From Archangium primigenium (GTDB lineage Bacteria; Myxococcota; Myxococcia; Myxococcales; Myxococcaceae), in contig NZ_JADWYI010000001.1 in NCBI RefSeq assembly GCF_016904885.1, forward strand, positions 806,001 to 870,000: DNA of 64,000 nucleotides, read 5' to 3'. Positions 27,214 to 38,215 of the stretch are shown here, in pieces. Numbering within the stretch: position 1 is the stretch's first letter; every line of letters starts with the position of its first letter. A model generated the notes under the pieces. It searched no databases. It had not been told where the DNA came from and worked only from the letters and a program-made list of their open reading frames with translations. Made by a program: the position numbers and the translations under genes.

Positions 27214-27448
27214 CGGGGCTGTTCCGGAAAGGCGCGTTTCTCGTGAAGCTTCTTCACACGACGCGATGCGGCACTTCGCTGTGCTTCAAACGACACGCGG
27301 CCGCATGCAACGGGCGGGGGTCACGCGCCCGGGGCGTCCCCCGGAGGGCAGGCGGGCGGCGGGGGCGCGCGTGCACGGCCCGCGAGGGCTGCCCACCCTG
27401 GTCTTCTGAACGCGGAACATTCCTTGTTTCTCAAACACGGAGACGCAC

Positions 27449-27847
27449 ATGACCAGGTGGATGGTGGCGGGGCTGATGGCGGGCGGACTGTTGCTGACGA
27501 GCGCGTGCGGCCAGGACCGGGCGGCGCGTCGGGGTGACACGACGGAGGCTGGCACGGGCGGCTCGGGCTCGCAGGTGGACCCGGGCGTGGGCATCTACAA
27601 GGACTACGACGTGCCCCAGGAGGATCGCGCGAGCACCGGCGGCTCCGGCTACCGCGACGCGGTGACCAACCCCAACGCCAGCGACACGAGCAAGTCCAAG
27701 TCCGAGGACGTGCGGGACCAGGATCCGGCCGAGGAGCGGGGCACGGGCGGCTCGGGCTACGAGAAGGACAGCGACCTGTTCGAGCGCAACCAGGACTTCG
27801 GCGGCTCGAGCTTCCCGGGCGACAAGGCCGTGCCGCAGCGGCTGTGA
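27449..27847 (+). CDS. Small repetitive lipoprotein with GTGGSG repeats
   Basis: The 132-residue product begins with a lipoprotein signal peptide, lipobox LTSAC (Cys20). The mature part is hydrophilic and low in complexity. It repeats GTGGSGS, STGGSGY, GTGGSGY and FGGSSF roughly every 30-40 residues, separated by acidic segments with D, K and E. It looks intrinsically disordered and is probably anchored in a membrane. I do not recognise a family. It lies upstream of phosphoglucomutase on the same strand, 79 bp apart. Confidence 0.65.
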   Translation: MTRWMVAGLMAGGLLLTSACGQDRAARRGDTTEAGTGGSGSQVDPGVGIYKDYDVPQEDRASTGGSGYRDAVTNPNASDTSKSKSEDVRDQDPAEERGTGGSGYEKDSDLFERNQDFGGSSFPGDKAVPQRL

Positions 27848-27926
27848 CGCGCCGCGCGGGCGTATACGGGCCAACAGCCCGGAAAACAGGAGCGTAGGGC
27901 GGGGGCCATGGCGCTAGAGTCGCGCC

Positions 27927-29564
<1,638 letters not shown>

Positions 29565-29719
29565 TCCACCCGTCAACACGCGCGTGTCCGGCACCCGTCA
29601 CTCCGGGGGCCGGAGCACTTCCGCGCGTGTGTCCGTCTCGCGCGTGACTACCCTCCCGGACGAAGGACGGGGGCTCCACCGTCGTGGGCCGCTCGCCCGT
29701 CCGCGCCTGGGAGCCGGTC

Positions 29720-32341
29720 GTGTTCGCGAGACGACGATGGGTGGGAGTCGTGGGCCTGCTGCTCGGGATGGTGCTCGGGGGCGGCTGCCGCCTGGATCCC
29801 GAGCCCCCACCGGTGGATCCCCTCCGCTCGGTGCACAACCTCACCCCCGTGCTCGACACGGTGGAGGTCTCCGCCGAGCGGGTGCGCCTGTCCGGCACGC
29901 TGACCCTGCACGCGCGCGCCCAGGACGGCAACGTGCGCGACCTCTTGCGCTACTCCTGGACGGCCCCGGCCGGCGTGTTCAGCGCCGCCACCCGCGCCCA
30001 GACCCAGTGGACCGCCCCGCCCACCCCGGGCCCCGTGGAGCTGACGGTGACGGTGACGGACACGCTGGGGGCCTCGGTGTCCCAGACGCTCACCGTGGCG
30101 GTGCTGCCGCCCAACCAGACGCCTCGCCTGGAGGGGCTCACCGTCTCGCCCGCCCGCCTGGAATGGGGGAGCCCCGCGCGGCTGGGCGTGGTGGCCTCGG
30201 ATGGGGACGGCGACGCGCTGACCTATGCGTGGGAGGCCACCGGGTGCACGGGCACCTGGGCGGAGGCCTCGTCCGCCACGCCCCGCTTCACCCCCCACAG
30301 CCTGCCGCCGGGCGGCGCGTGTGATTGCCACCTGGGCGTGACCGTCTCCGACCCCTGGGGCGGGGTGGCCCGCGGCTCGGTGGGCCTGTGCGTGAGCGCG
30401 TTCTCGCTCCCCTCGGATGGCTGGGCGGCCGTGGGCGGGGTGAGTGGGGCGCGTCCGGGCCAGCGCGCCACCCTCCTGCGCTCGGGCGAGGTGCTGCTGT
30501 CCGGCGGCTGGTTCGAGTCCACCGGGTGGCCCGCCGAGGTGTTCAATCCGCGCACGGGGGTGTCCCGGCCCACGGGGCCCATGATGCAGCTCGCCTGGCG
30601 CAGCTTCCACACCGCCACCCTGCTGCCCTCGGGCAAGGTCCTGGTGACGGGCGGCGGCTCGGCCACGGCGGAGTTCTACATCCCCGAGACCAACTCCTGG
30701 CACATGACGGGCGCCATGAGCATGGGCCGCCAAGGGCATACGGCGACGCTCCTGCCCTCGGGCAAGGTGCTCGTGGTGGGGGGCGGCACCGACCTCCGCT
30801 CCGCCGAGCTCTACGAGCCGGACACGGGCCGCTGGCGCCGCGTGGCCCCCTCGCTCCTCTTGCACACGCGGCACACGGCGACGCTCCTGCCCTCCGGCCA
30901 GGTGCTCGTGGTGGGGGGGACGAACAACACGGGCGCGGAGCTCTTCGATCCGGAGACGGAGTCCTGGACCGTCGTCTCGCCGCCCGCGACCGCGCGCTCG
31001 CGCCACGTGGCCGTGCTGCTGCCCTCCGGCGAGGTCCTCCTCGCGGGCGGCGTCCAGGAGGACAAGGGCCTGCGCGAGGCCGAGGTGTATGACCCCGCGC
31101 GGGACACCTGGCGCCCGGCGGGGACGTTGAACCAGCTCGGGAGCAACGAGAACGCGGCGGAGGTGCTGCCCTCGGGCAAGGTGCTGCTGGTGAATGGCTC
31201 CGCCCTCGCCGAGCTGTATGACCCGGCGCGGGGCACCTGGACCTCGCTGCCCCTGGGCGAGGCGCGGGGCCGGGAGCTGGTGCGGCTGCCCTCGGGCGAG
31301 CTGCTGCTCTTTCCGGAGACCGACAGGGGCCGCACCTCGGTGGCCCGGTTCGATCCGGTGACGGAGACGTGGCGCGACTCGGGCGCTCCCAACAACGACC
31401 GGCTCCGCTCCACGGCGACGCTCCTGCCCTCGGGCAAGGTCCTGGTGGCGGGACAAGACTCGACCGGCGGCACCGTGCGCCTGTTCGACCCCGCGACCCT
31501 CACCTGGGCCCCGACGGGCGCGATGACCCATGCCCGCCAGGGCCACACGGCGACGCTCCTGGCCTCGGGCAAGGTGCTCGTGGTGGGGGGCACGGGGCTC
31601 CACAACCAGAACACGGTCACGGCGGAGCTGTATGACCCCGCGCGCGGCACCTGGTCTCTCGCCCCTCCCCCGAGCACGCTCCGGGTGTTCCACACGGCCA
31701 CGCTCCTGCCCTCGGGCAAGGTGCTCGTGGTGGGCGGCTACCAGGGAGACGGAGGCCTCGGCACCCGGGCGGAGCTGTATGACCCGGTGCGCGGCACCTG
31801 GTCCCCCACGGGCTCCATGGGCACGGGGCGGGCGAGACACACGGCGACGCTGATGCCGTCGGGCCAGGTGCTCGTGGTGGGAGGAACACCCTCGACGACG
31901 GAGAACGCCACGGCGGAGCTGTATGACCCCGCGCGCGGCACCTGGTCCTCCGCGGGAACCCTCACCCTGCCGCGTGGCGAGCACACGGCGACGTGGGTGC
32001 CCTCCGCGGGCGGGGTGCTGGTGGTGGGCGGCGCGCGCTTCAATCGCATGGTGGAGCTGTTCGATCCGCGGACCTCCCGCTGGTCGCGTCGGGGCGAGCT
32101 CCTGGCGCCCCGGAGCGGACACACGGCGACGCTGATGCCCTCGGGCCAGGTGCTGCTGGTGGGCGGCACGGCGGACGCCCCGGACGTGGAGCTGTACGAG
32201 CCCGTCACGGGCGTGTCGCGCGGGCGGGCGGGGCGGATCGTGCGCTCGGGCCACCAGGCGCTGGTTGTTCCCTCGGGTCAGGTGCTGGTGGTGGGGGGCG
32301 ACAACCAGGGCAGCGCCCTCGGCCTGCTCTACACCCCCTGA
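29720..32341 (+). CDS. Kelch-repeat lipoprotein with Ig-like N-terminus (copy 1)
   Basis: From the GTG at 29720 the protein has 873 residues. The signal peptide ends in the lipobox LGGGC. Two Ig/PKD-like domains (about 25-230) show YSWTAPAGVFSA and VTVTDTLGASVSQT patterns. A long kelch/galactose-oxidase beta-propeller region follows, about 14 repeats of the form HTATLLPSGKVLVVGG ... AELYDP. This would be an outer-membrane or exported propeller protein; the ligand is unknown. GGAG lies just before the chosen start; a GTG at 29684 would lengthen the signal peptide. The next gene is a paralogue in tandem. Confidence 0.8.
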   Translation: MFARRRWVGVVGLLLGMVLGGGCRLDPEPPPVDPLRSVHNLTPVLDTVEVSAERVRLSGTLTLHARAQDGNVRDLLRYSWTAPAGVFSAATRAQTQWTAPPTPGPVELTVTVTDTLGASVSQTLTVAVLPPNQTPRLEGLTVSPARLEWGSPARLGVVASDGDGDALTYAWEATGCTGTWAEASSATPRFTPHSLPPGGACDCHLGVTVSDPWGGVARGSVGLCVSAFSLPSDGWAAVGGVSGARPGQRATLLRSGEVLLSGGWFESTGWPAEVFNPRTGVSRPTGPMMQLAWRSFHTATLLPSGKVLVTGGGSATAEFYIPETNSWHMTGAMSMGRQGHTATLLPSGKVLVVGGGTDLRSAELYEPDTGRWRRVAPSLLLHTRHTATLLPSGQVLVVGGTNNTGAELFDPETESWTVVSPPATARSRHVAVLLPSGEVLLAGGVQEDKGLREAEVYDPARDTWRPAGTLNQLGSNENAAEVLPSGKVLLVNGSALAELYDPARGTWTSLPLGEARGRELVRLPSGELLLFPETDRGRTSVARFDPVTETWRDSGAPNNDRLRSTATLLPSGKVLVAGQDSTGGTVRLFDPATLTWAPTGAMTHARQGHTATLLASGKVLVVGGTGLHNQNTVTAELYDPARGTWSLAPPPSTLRVFHTATLLPSGKVLVVGGYQGDGGLGTRAELYDPVRGTWSPTGSMGTGRARHTATLMPSGQVLVVGGTPSTTENATAELYDPARGTWSSAGTLTLPRGEHTATWVPSAGGVLVVGGARFNRMVELFDPRTSRWSRRGELLAPRSGHTATLMPSGQVLLVGGTADAPDVELYEPVTGVSRGRAGRIVRSGHQALVVPSGQVLVVGGDNQGSALGLLYTP

Positions 32342-35050
32342 GCGCGCGGGCCCGCTTTGCCCTAGAGTCCCCGGCACGGACAGCGCGGTGGGGGGCGGCG
32401 CCTGTCGAGGGGGTTGTTCGTGCGAGTGAGGACGAAGTGGACGCGGGCCGTGTGGGTCGCGGCGTGCTGGAGTCTGTTCTTGGGGTGCCGGGCCGAGCCG
32501 GTGACGCCTCCCGAGCCCGCGCCGGAGCCGGGCAACACGCCGCCCGTCATCGAGTCGGTGACGGCGTCGGCGTTGGTGGTCGATGCGGGAGGCACCCTGC
32601 TCCTGGAGGCGCGGGCGCATGACGCGGACCCCGGAGACACGCTCTCCCTGGCGTGGACGGCGGCGGTGGGGGAGTTCCAACGCGTCTCGGAGACCCAGAC
32701 GCACTGGACGGCGCCGCGGGAGCCGGGGGTCGTGGTGCTGACGCTCACGGTGACGGACTCGCGGGGCGCCTCCGCCACTCAGTCGCTCTCCGTGCGGGTG
32801 ATGGAGGGCGGCGGGATCATCCTCAACTTCTCGCCCCGGGTGTCGGCGCTCACCGCCGAGCCCACGCGGGTGAGCGTGGGCGGGTCCACCACGGTGGTGG
32901 CCCGCGCCTCGGATCCGGACCGGGACGTGCTGACGTCCGCCTGGAGCGCCACGGGGTGCACGGGCACCTGGAGCGAACCCGCGTACGACCCCGGTCCGGA
33001 CACCGGGCCCATGAACGCGCGCTTCACGGTCCAGTTCACCGCCCGGACGGCCCCCACGGGGGACGCGTGCGACTGCCGGCTGGAGGTGACGGTGTCGGAC
33101 GGGCGGGGCGGCACGGCGGCGGACACGGTGCCCCTGTGCGTGGACGCGGAGCCCCCGCCGCCCTCGGGCGCGTGGGCCGCGAGCGGCGGGCTGAGCTGGG
33201 GCCGCGATGCCATGGCCGTGTCGCTCCTGGACTCGGGCGAGGTGCTGGTGTCGGGCGGCTGGACGCGGCTGGATGGCTGGGCCGCCGAGGTCTACAACCC
33301 CCGGACGAACCTGAGCCTGCCCACGGGCCCCATGGTCGATCCCTCCCGGGTGCACCACTCCTCCACGCTCCTGCCCTCGGGCGAGGTGCTGGTGGCGGGG
33401 GGCGGCTCGGCCACCGCGGAGCTGTATGACCCGAGGACGCACGTCTGGCGGGCCACGGGGAGCATGGCCGTGAGCCGCTCCTTCCATACGGCGACGCGCC
33501 TGCCCTCGGGCCGGGTGCTGGTGGTGGGCGGGGATGCGGACGGCGTGCCCTCCTCCGCCGAGGTGTACGAGCCCCAGACGGGCCTCTGGCGGACCGTGGC
33601 CCCGCCGACCGGGACGTACTCGCGCCACACGGCGACGCTCCTGCCCTCGGGCCGGGTGCTGGTGGCGGGGAGCGGCACACGCGCGGAGCTCTTCGATCCC
33701 ACGACGGAGACCTGGAGCGCCGCGGCGCCGATGCGCACCGGGCGCTCCCGGCACGTGGCCGTGCTGCTGGGCTCGGGCGAGGTGCTGGTGGCGGGCGGGG
33801 AGAACCGGGAGGCGGGCTGGCTGACGGACGCGGAGCTGTACGACCCCGCGGCCAATGCCTGGCGGCCCACGGGCGCGATGACGCACACGGGGGGCTGGAT
33901 GACCCCGTCGGCGACCGTCCTGTCCACGGGCAAGGTGCTGCTGGCGGATGGCTCGGACACCCTGGAGCTGTATGACCCGGCGAGTGGCACCTGGGCGGGG
34001 AAGCTCGTGTCCGAGCGGGCGGGTCCCTCATTGGTGGCGCTGGCCTCGGGCCAGGTGGTGCTGCTGCCGAGCGACTGGGGCTTCTTCTCCGTGCAGCGCT
34101 TCCAGCCCGACATGGAGACCTTCCGCAACGAGGGCCCCTCGCCGTGGATCCAGGAGCGCCTGTCGCCCACGGTGACGCCCCTGGCCACGGGCCGGCTCCT
34201 GGTGGTGGGGAGCCTGAGTGACGTGACGGAGCTCGTCGACCCCGCCACCCAGCGCTGGACCCCGACGCCGCCCATGTCCCGGCCCCGGCAGGGCCACACG
34301 GCGACGCTCCTGCCCTCGGGCCGGGTGCTGGCGGTGGGCGGGCTCTGGAACCAGGCGCCCGACGACACGGCGGACCTGTACGACCCGGCGAGCGGCACCT
34401 GGAGCCCCACGACGGCGCCCGAGGGCGCGCGGGCCTGGCACACGGCGACGCTCCTGCCCTCGGGCAGGGTGCTGGTGGTGGGCGGCCTCACGGCGGACTT
34501 CACCTCCAGCGCCTCGGCGTGGCTGTATGACCCGGCGAGCGGCACCTGGACCGCCACGGGCGCCCTGGCCGACAAGCGCGCGCGGCACACGGCGACGCTG
34601 CTCGCCTCGGGGCAGGTGCTGGTGGTGGGCGGCCGGGATGACGATCGGACCCTGGCCACCGCCGAGCGCTATGACCCGGCGAGCGGCACCTGGTCCCCGG
34701 CGGGCCGTCTCTCCACGGTGCGCGCGCGGCACACGGCGACGCGCCTGCCCTCGGGCGAGGTGGTGGTGCTGGGCGGCTCGGACCAGGCCACCGAGGTGGA
34801 GGTGTACGACCCGGCGGCGGGCACGTGGTCCCCGCGCGGCGAGCTGCTCGTGCCCCACGCGGGACACTCGGTGACCCCGATGCCCTCGGGCGACCTCCTG
34901 GTGATCGGCGGGGATCCCCTGCCGCGCACGGTGGAGCGGTACACGCCGGGCTCGGGCACCTCGACGGCCTTGCCCGACGCGGCCACGCCCCGCACGGACC
35001 ACGCGGCGGTGCTGCTGCCCTCGGGTCAGGTCTGGGTGGTGGGCGGCTTC
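30600..35050 (+). repeat. Tandem kelch-core DNA repeats shared by the two lipoprotein genes
   Basis: The core CGGCGACGCTCCTGCCCTCG and close variants recur more than a dozen times across both genes at roughly 130-150 bp intervals, for example near 30740, 30880, 31410, 31545, 33630, 34300 and 34440. The third-base identity goes beyond what protein conservation requires. Confidence 0.7.
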
Positions 35051-35089
35051 GCGCAGGGCTTCGGCGTGTCACTGCTCTACACGCCCTGA
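32420..35089 (+). CDS. Kelch-repeat lipoprotein with Ig-like N-terminus (copy 2)
   Basis: This 889-residue paralogue of the preceding gene has the same plan. A signal peptide with lipobox LFLGC comes first, then two Ig-like domains (ending VTVSDGRGGTAADTVPLCVD) and a kelch propeller region rich in HTATLLPSGRVLVVGG units. The GTG at 32420 follows GAGGGGG at a good distance. Its last 21 bp overlap the end of convergent fdhD. The DNA encoding the repeat cores is nearly identical between repeats and between the two genes, so the array is recently expanded or kept alike by gene conversion. Confidence 0.8.
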   Translation: MRVRTKWTRAVWVAACWSLFLGCRAEPVTPPEPAPEPGNTPPVIESVTASALVVDAGGTLLLEARAHDADPGDTLSLAWTAAVGEFQRVSETQTHWTAPREPGVVVLTLTVTDSRGASATQSLSVRVMEGGGIILNFSPRVSALTAEPTRVSVGGSTTVVARASDPDRDVLTSAWSATGCTGTWSEPAYDPGPDTGPMNARFTVQFTARTAPTGDACDCRLEVTVSDGRGGTAADTVPLCVDAEPPPPSGAWAASGGLSWGRDAMAVSLLDSGEVLVSGGWTRLDGWAAEVYNPRTNLSLPTGPMVDPSRVHHSSTLLPSGEVLVAGGGSATAELYDPRTHVWRATGSMAVSRSFHTATRLPSGRVLVVGGDADGVPSSAEVYEPQTGLWRTVAPPTGTYSRHTATLLPSGRVLVAGSGTRAELFDPTTETWSAAAPMRTGRSRHVAVLLGSGEVLVAGGENREAGWLTDAELYDPAANAWRPTGAMTHTGGWMTPSATVLSTGKVLLADGSDTLELYDPASGTWAGKLVSERAGPSLVALASGQVVLLPSDWGFFSVQRFQPDMETFRNEGPSPWIQERLSPTVTPLATGRLLVVGSLSDVTELVDPATQRWTPTPPMSRPRQGHTATLLPSGRVLAVGGLWNQAPDDTADLYDPASGTWSPTTAPEGARAWHTATLLPSGRVLVVGGLTADFTSSASAWLYDPASGTWTATGALADKRARHTATLLASGQVLVVGGRDDDRTLATAERYDPASGTWSPAGRLSTVRARHTATRLPSGEVVVLGGSDQATEVEVYDPAAGTWSPRGELLVPHAGHSVTPMPSGDLLVIGGDPLPRTVERYTPGSGTSTALPDAATPRTDHAAVLLPSGQVWVVGGFAQGFGVSLLYTP

Positions 35090-35977
35090 CGGCGAGTCCA
35101 CGCGCAGGCGCTCGGGGTGGGTGTGGACGTTGAAGCGCCCTCCCCGCACGAAGGTGGCGAGCGTGATGCCCGCGCGCTCGGCCAGATCGATGGAGAGCGA
35201 GGTGGGCGCCGACACGCTCGCCACCAGGGGAATGCGCGCCACGGCCGCCTTCTGGAGGATGTCGAAGCCCGCGCGCCCGCTGACCACGAGCAGCGTGGGC
35301 TGGAAGGCGCCGGGCCGGGTGGCGCGCGCCGAGCGCAGGCCGTGCTCGAGCACCAGCGCCCCCACCACCTTGTCCACGGCGTTGTGGCGGCCCACGTCCT
35401 CGAAGGCGGCGAGCACGTGGCCCTCGGCGTCGAGCGCCGCGGCGGCATGCACGCCGCCGGTGTGCTCGAAGTGGGGCTGGCGGGTGCGCAGCACGTCGGG
35501 CGCGCGGGCGAGCACGGACGCGGCGAGGCCAGGCCCGGGCGGCACGGGGTGGCACGCGGCGATGAGGTCCTCCACGCTCCTTCGGCCGCACACGCCGCAG
35601 GCCGCGGTGGTGAGGGTGCCGCGCCGGCTCGCGCTCACGCGCTCCAGGTCGAGCACGAGGCCCGGGGCGGGCGTCACCTCGACGACGTTGCCGTAGCCCT
35701 CCTCGCCGGGCCGTCCGCAGTGCACCAGCCCCCCCAGGTCCTCCGCCGAGTGGATGAGGCCCTCGGAGAAGAGGAAGCCCGTGACGAGGAAGCGGTCCGC
35801 GCCGGGCATGCGCATGGTGAGGGCCACGGTGTCGCCGCTCACGCGGATGTCGAGCGGCTCCTCGAGGGCCACGGCATCGGACTCGGGCGGGGCGAGCCCC
35901 GTGTCCGGGGAGTAGCGGCGAACGGGCCGCTGGGTGACGCCGGGCGGCGGGGGACGACGGGAGGGGTCGAGGGTCAT
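35069..35977 (-). CDS. fdhD: Formate dehydrogenase sulfurtransferase FdhD
   Basis: The 302-residue protein has EEPLDIRVSGDTVALTMRMPG at the start of the domain, FLFSEGLI, the sulfur-relay cysteines in AACGVCGRR, and HFEHTGGVHAAAAL. DVGRHNAVDKVVG and VSGRAGFDILQK follow, all canonical FdhD blocks. FdhD passes sulfur from a cysteine desulfurase to the molybdenum cofactor of formate dehydrogenase. Its target is very probably the Fdh encoded at 57.6-62.8 kb. The ATG overlaps the stop of the unknown upstream gene (ATGA at 35974-35977). Confidence 0.93.
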   Translation of the reverse strand: MTLDPSRRPPPPGVTQRPVRRYSPDTGLAPPESDAVALEEPLDIRVSGDTVALTMRMPGADRFLVTGFLFSEGLIHSAEDLGGLVHCGRPGEEGYGNVVEVTPAPGLVLDLERVSASRRGTLTTAACGVCGRRSVEDLIAACHPVPPGPGLAASVLARAPDVLRTRQPHFEHTGGVHAAAALDAEGHVLAAFEDVGRHNAVDKVVGALVLEHGLRSARATRPGAFQPTLLVVSGRAGFDILQKAAVARIPLVASVSAPTSLSIDLAERAGITLATFVRGGRFNVHTHPERLRVDSPSGRVEQ

Positions 35978-37014
35978 GAGCGCTGCGGCGGCTTGGAGGC
36001 CATCGTCCAGTCGCCCTTCAGCACCTTGTTCTTGTAGAGGCGCTCCACCTCCAGCTTGCTCTGGGAATCGAGGCAGGTGTTGAAGAGGAGTTGCGCGTCG
36101 GTCGGATTGGTCCGGAAGCTCTTGTACTTGGTCAGGTTCTCGGTGTTGAGCGCCTCGAATTTCTCGGGAAAGACATTCTTCGCGATCATCATCTTGATGA
36201 TCCAAGGCCCATAGCCCTTCTCGCCCAGACGTTCACGCCGGGACTTGAGGAAGTTGTGGAGAAGCGGGAACTTCTTGGCGCCGCCTGGCGAGGTCGGGCT
36301 CGCCACGAGCCAGTTGTTCAAGTACTCCGGTTTGCGGAAGTCGTACATCGTCGGGGTCGTGTTCCGGTCGAAGGTCAACCCCCAGAACAGGCCGGACTTC
36401 GAGAAGAGCGTGGCCATCTTGTCACGGTCCTCCCGGGTATCCGTGAGTCCGAGATGGGCCTTGGCCTGACCGAGGCAGTACCACTGAATCCGGTGGGTGT
36501 ACTCGCCGTGCTCGAGCCCGACGTAGTCCTTGGCCAGGTGGGCCTGCTGGATGTGATAGGCGAAGTCTCCCGACGAGAGCTGGCCGAGGAAGCGGCTCGT
36601 GCGCGGGTGTCCATCGCCGTCCGTGTCCACCTCGCGAAAGCCCTCCTGCTGCTCGTAGCGGGTGAGGATGGTCGTCAGCAGATGCCGCGTCGGATCGGCC
36701 TCCGTGGAGAAGGCGTTGGCGCGTCCATGGGCGAAGCTCACCTTCTCCAACGCGCTGGGGTCGAGCGTCTGACCCGTGCGCTGGCGGAGCTCCTGCTGCA
36801 TGGCCTGCTCCAGATGGAGGAGCGCGTCCCAGAAGGGCGAGGAGGCATCCGCGTACAGGAATTGGGAAATCTTGACGAACGCCTTGCTGAACCAGAAGGT
36901 CGGATTGAAGGCGACCGCCTTGGCCTGGCTGTCCTGCTTCTGTCGGGCGCGCGTGTAGTTCGCGTAGGCCGTCGTGTACTCGTCCTTGATCGCTTCTTCC
37001 GTGGGCATGGTCAT
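35974..37014 (-). CDS. Unknown 346-residue protein coupled to fdhD
   Basis: I do not recognise this protein. It is hydrophilic, without signal peptide or membrane segments, and has a mixed helical composition. Notable blocks are NYTRARQKQDSQAKAVAFNP, FREVDTDGDGHPRTSRFLG (a DxDxDG calcium-loop-like element near residue 130), and EHGEYTHRIQWYCLGQAK. NTTPTMYDFRKPEYLNNWLV follows, and the C-terminus is Lys-rich. The codon composition is less GC-rich than in fdhD or the moco genes, which suggests later arrival. It overlaps fdhD by 4 bp, so it is on the same transcript. The second ATG (37008) is an alternative start. Confidence 0.55.
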   Translation of the reverse strand: MTMPTEEAIKDEYTTAYANYTRARQKQDSQAKAVAFNPTFWFSKAFVKISQFLYADASSPFWDALLHLEQAMQQELRQRTGQTLDPSALEKVSFAHGRANAFSTEADPTRHLLTTILTRYEQQEGFREVDTDGDGHPRTSRFLGQLSSGDFAYHIQQAHLAKDYVGLEHGEYTHRIQWYCLGQAKAHLGLTDTREDRDKMATLFSKSGLFWGLTFDRNTTPTMYDFRKPEYLNNWLVASPTSPGGAKKFPLLHNFLKSRRERLGEKGYGPWIIKMMIAKNVFPEKFEALNTENLTKYKSFRTNPTDAQLLFNTCLDSQSKLEVERLYKNKVLKGDWTMASKPPQRS

Positions 37015-37286
37015 GGGGGCTCCATTCAGGGGGCGAGGGCACTGCCAGTATGCCAGTGGGCTCGCGGCGGGTGCACGGCGCCTCGGGACCTACACGGTGG
37101 CGCCGGCTCGTACCCGCGGGCGGGTGGACTGCCCGTTAGTGCGCGCGCGCGAGGTTTTCGTCTGGCATTGGCGTCTGGGATTGTCGGGCGCTGGGCCCCG
37201 GCGGGGCGCGCGGGCTGGGGCCGGACAGGGGGAGTGTTATGCCTTCAGGGCTCCCTCCGAGCGTCAAACCCCTACCCGAGGTTCCC

Positions 37287-37703
37287 ATGCGTCGTACCTA
37301 TCGCAACGCGGCGATCGCGGTGACGAGTCTGTCCGTCTTCCTGGCGTTGTGGACCGCCCGGCCTACCCAGGCCGCCGCGGAGGCGTGCACGGGCCCCAAC
37401 AAGTTCCTCACCCGGACGGACACGCCCCGCTACGTCTTCACCAACAGCGGCTCCACCCGGCGCATGACCTTCACCTACAGCGAGAGCCATTGGCCCCCGG
37501 GCACCTGCCTCTCCGTCGTCCCCGCTTCCGTCCAGCAGGGCAAGTGGGCCACGGCCTATGACAGCTTCAAGCTCACCCACACCGTGCAGGCGGGCTTCAT
37601 GGCCCACCCCATCACCTTCCGGCAGACCACGCTCGCGCGGGCGGGCAGCACCTCGGTGCTGTACTGGGTGAACGAGGCCGACGTCGAGGCCGTCGCGCGT
37701 TAG
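37287..37703 (+). CDS. Small secreted protein of unknown function
   Basis: From the ATG at 37287 the product has 138 residues. The signal peptide AAIAVTSLSVFLALWTARPTQA ends in an AXA-type cleavage site. The mature domain is about 105 residues with two Cys (EACTGPN and PGTCLSVV), which may form a disulfide. A good GAGG element precedes the start. Its TAG stop overlaps that of convergent mobB. The 272-bp spacer on its upstream side (37015-37286) holds no gene I can support. Confidence 0.6.
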   Translation: MRRTYRNAAIAVTSLSVFLALWTARPTQAAAEACTGPNKFLTRTDTPRYVFTNSGSTRRMTFTYSESHWPPGTCLSVVPASVQQGKWATAYDSFKLTHTVQAGFMAHPITFRQTTLARAGSTSVLYWVNEADVEAVAR

Positions 37704-38215
37704 GCCCCGGGGGGCACGAGCCGTCCCTCGTCCCGGCAGCGCAGGAGGAAGGTGGTGAGCCCCGCCACGTCCTCCGGCGCGAAGCGGGGCAGCTCCCGGC
37801 CGAGCGGCGGTGTGCCCACCCCGGCGAGCACGTCCGGGCGCGTGAGCGCGAGCGGCGCCTCCAGGCCCTCGCGCCACACCTCCACCTTGGGCAGGGGCCC
37901 GTCCTTCCACCCCTCCACGAGCACCAGGTCCACCCGCCCCGCGAAGGGCGCGAGCACCGCGAGCAGGTGCTCGGGCGGCTCGGGCAGGGACAGCTGCACG
38001 CCCGCGGGCGTGGCATAGCCCACGAGCGCCGCGCCGCCCTCGGCGAAGCGCGCCGTGTCACTGCCCTCGCGGTGCAGCGCGTGCGCGTGCGACGAGTGCT
38101 TCACCACCCCCACCCGCAGGCCCCGCGCGCGCAATTCCGGCACCAGGCGCAGGAGCAGCGTCGTCTTCCCCGCGCCCGACCAGCCGATGAGGCTCAGCGC
38201 GGGAAGCCCGCTCAC
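37700..38215 (-). CDS. mobB: Molybdopterin-guanine dinucleotide biosynthesis protein B
   Basis: The 171-residue GTPase begins with the P-loop LIGWSGAGKTTLLLRLV. It shows RVGVVKHSSHAHALHREGSDT, the MobB His-rich block, and VDLVLVEGWKDGPLPKVEV. MobB assists MobA in attaching GMP to molybdopterin to make the bis-MGD cofactor used by formate dehydrogenase. The GTG start overlaps the moeA stop (GTGA at 38212-38215), so the pair is translationally coupled. Confidence 0.92.
   Translation of the reverse strand: MSGLPALSLIGWSGAGKTTLLLRLVPELRARGLRVGVVKHSSHAHALHREGSDTARFAEGGAALVGYATPAGVQLSLPEPPEHLLAVLAPFAGRVDLVLVEGWKDGPLPKVEVWREGLEAPLALTRPDVLAGVGTPPLGRELPRFAPEDVAGLTTFLLRCRDEGRLVPPGA

Noticed and set aside
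29648-33886. A 1412-codon open frame antisense to the kelch genes
   Set aside because: The product is His/Arg/Gly-rich low-complexity sequence mirroring the kelch DNA repeats; there is no domain and no ribosome-binding site.
30600-35050. Regular short repeats as a possible CRISPR array
   Set aside because: The repeats are in frame inside two protein genes and encode kelch motifs; the spacers are also conserved coding sequence.
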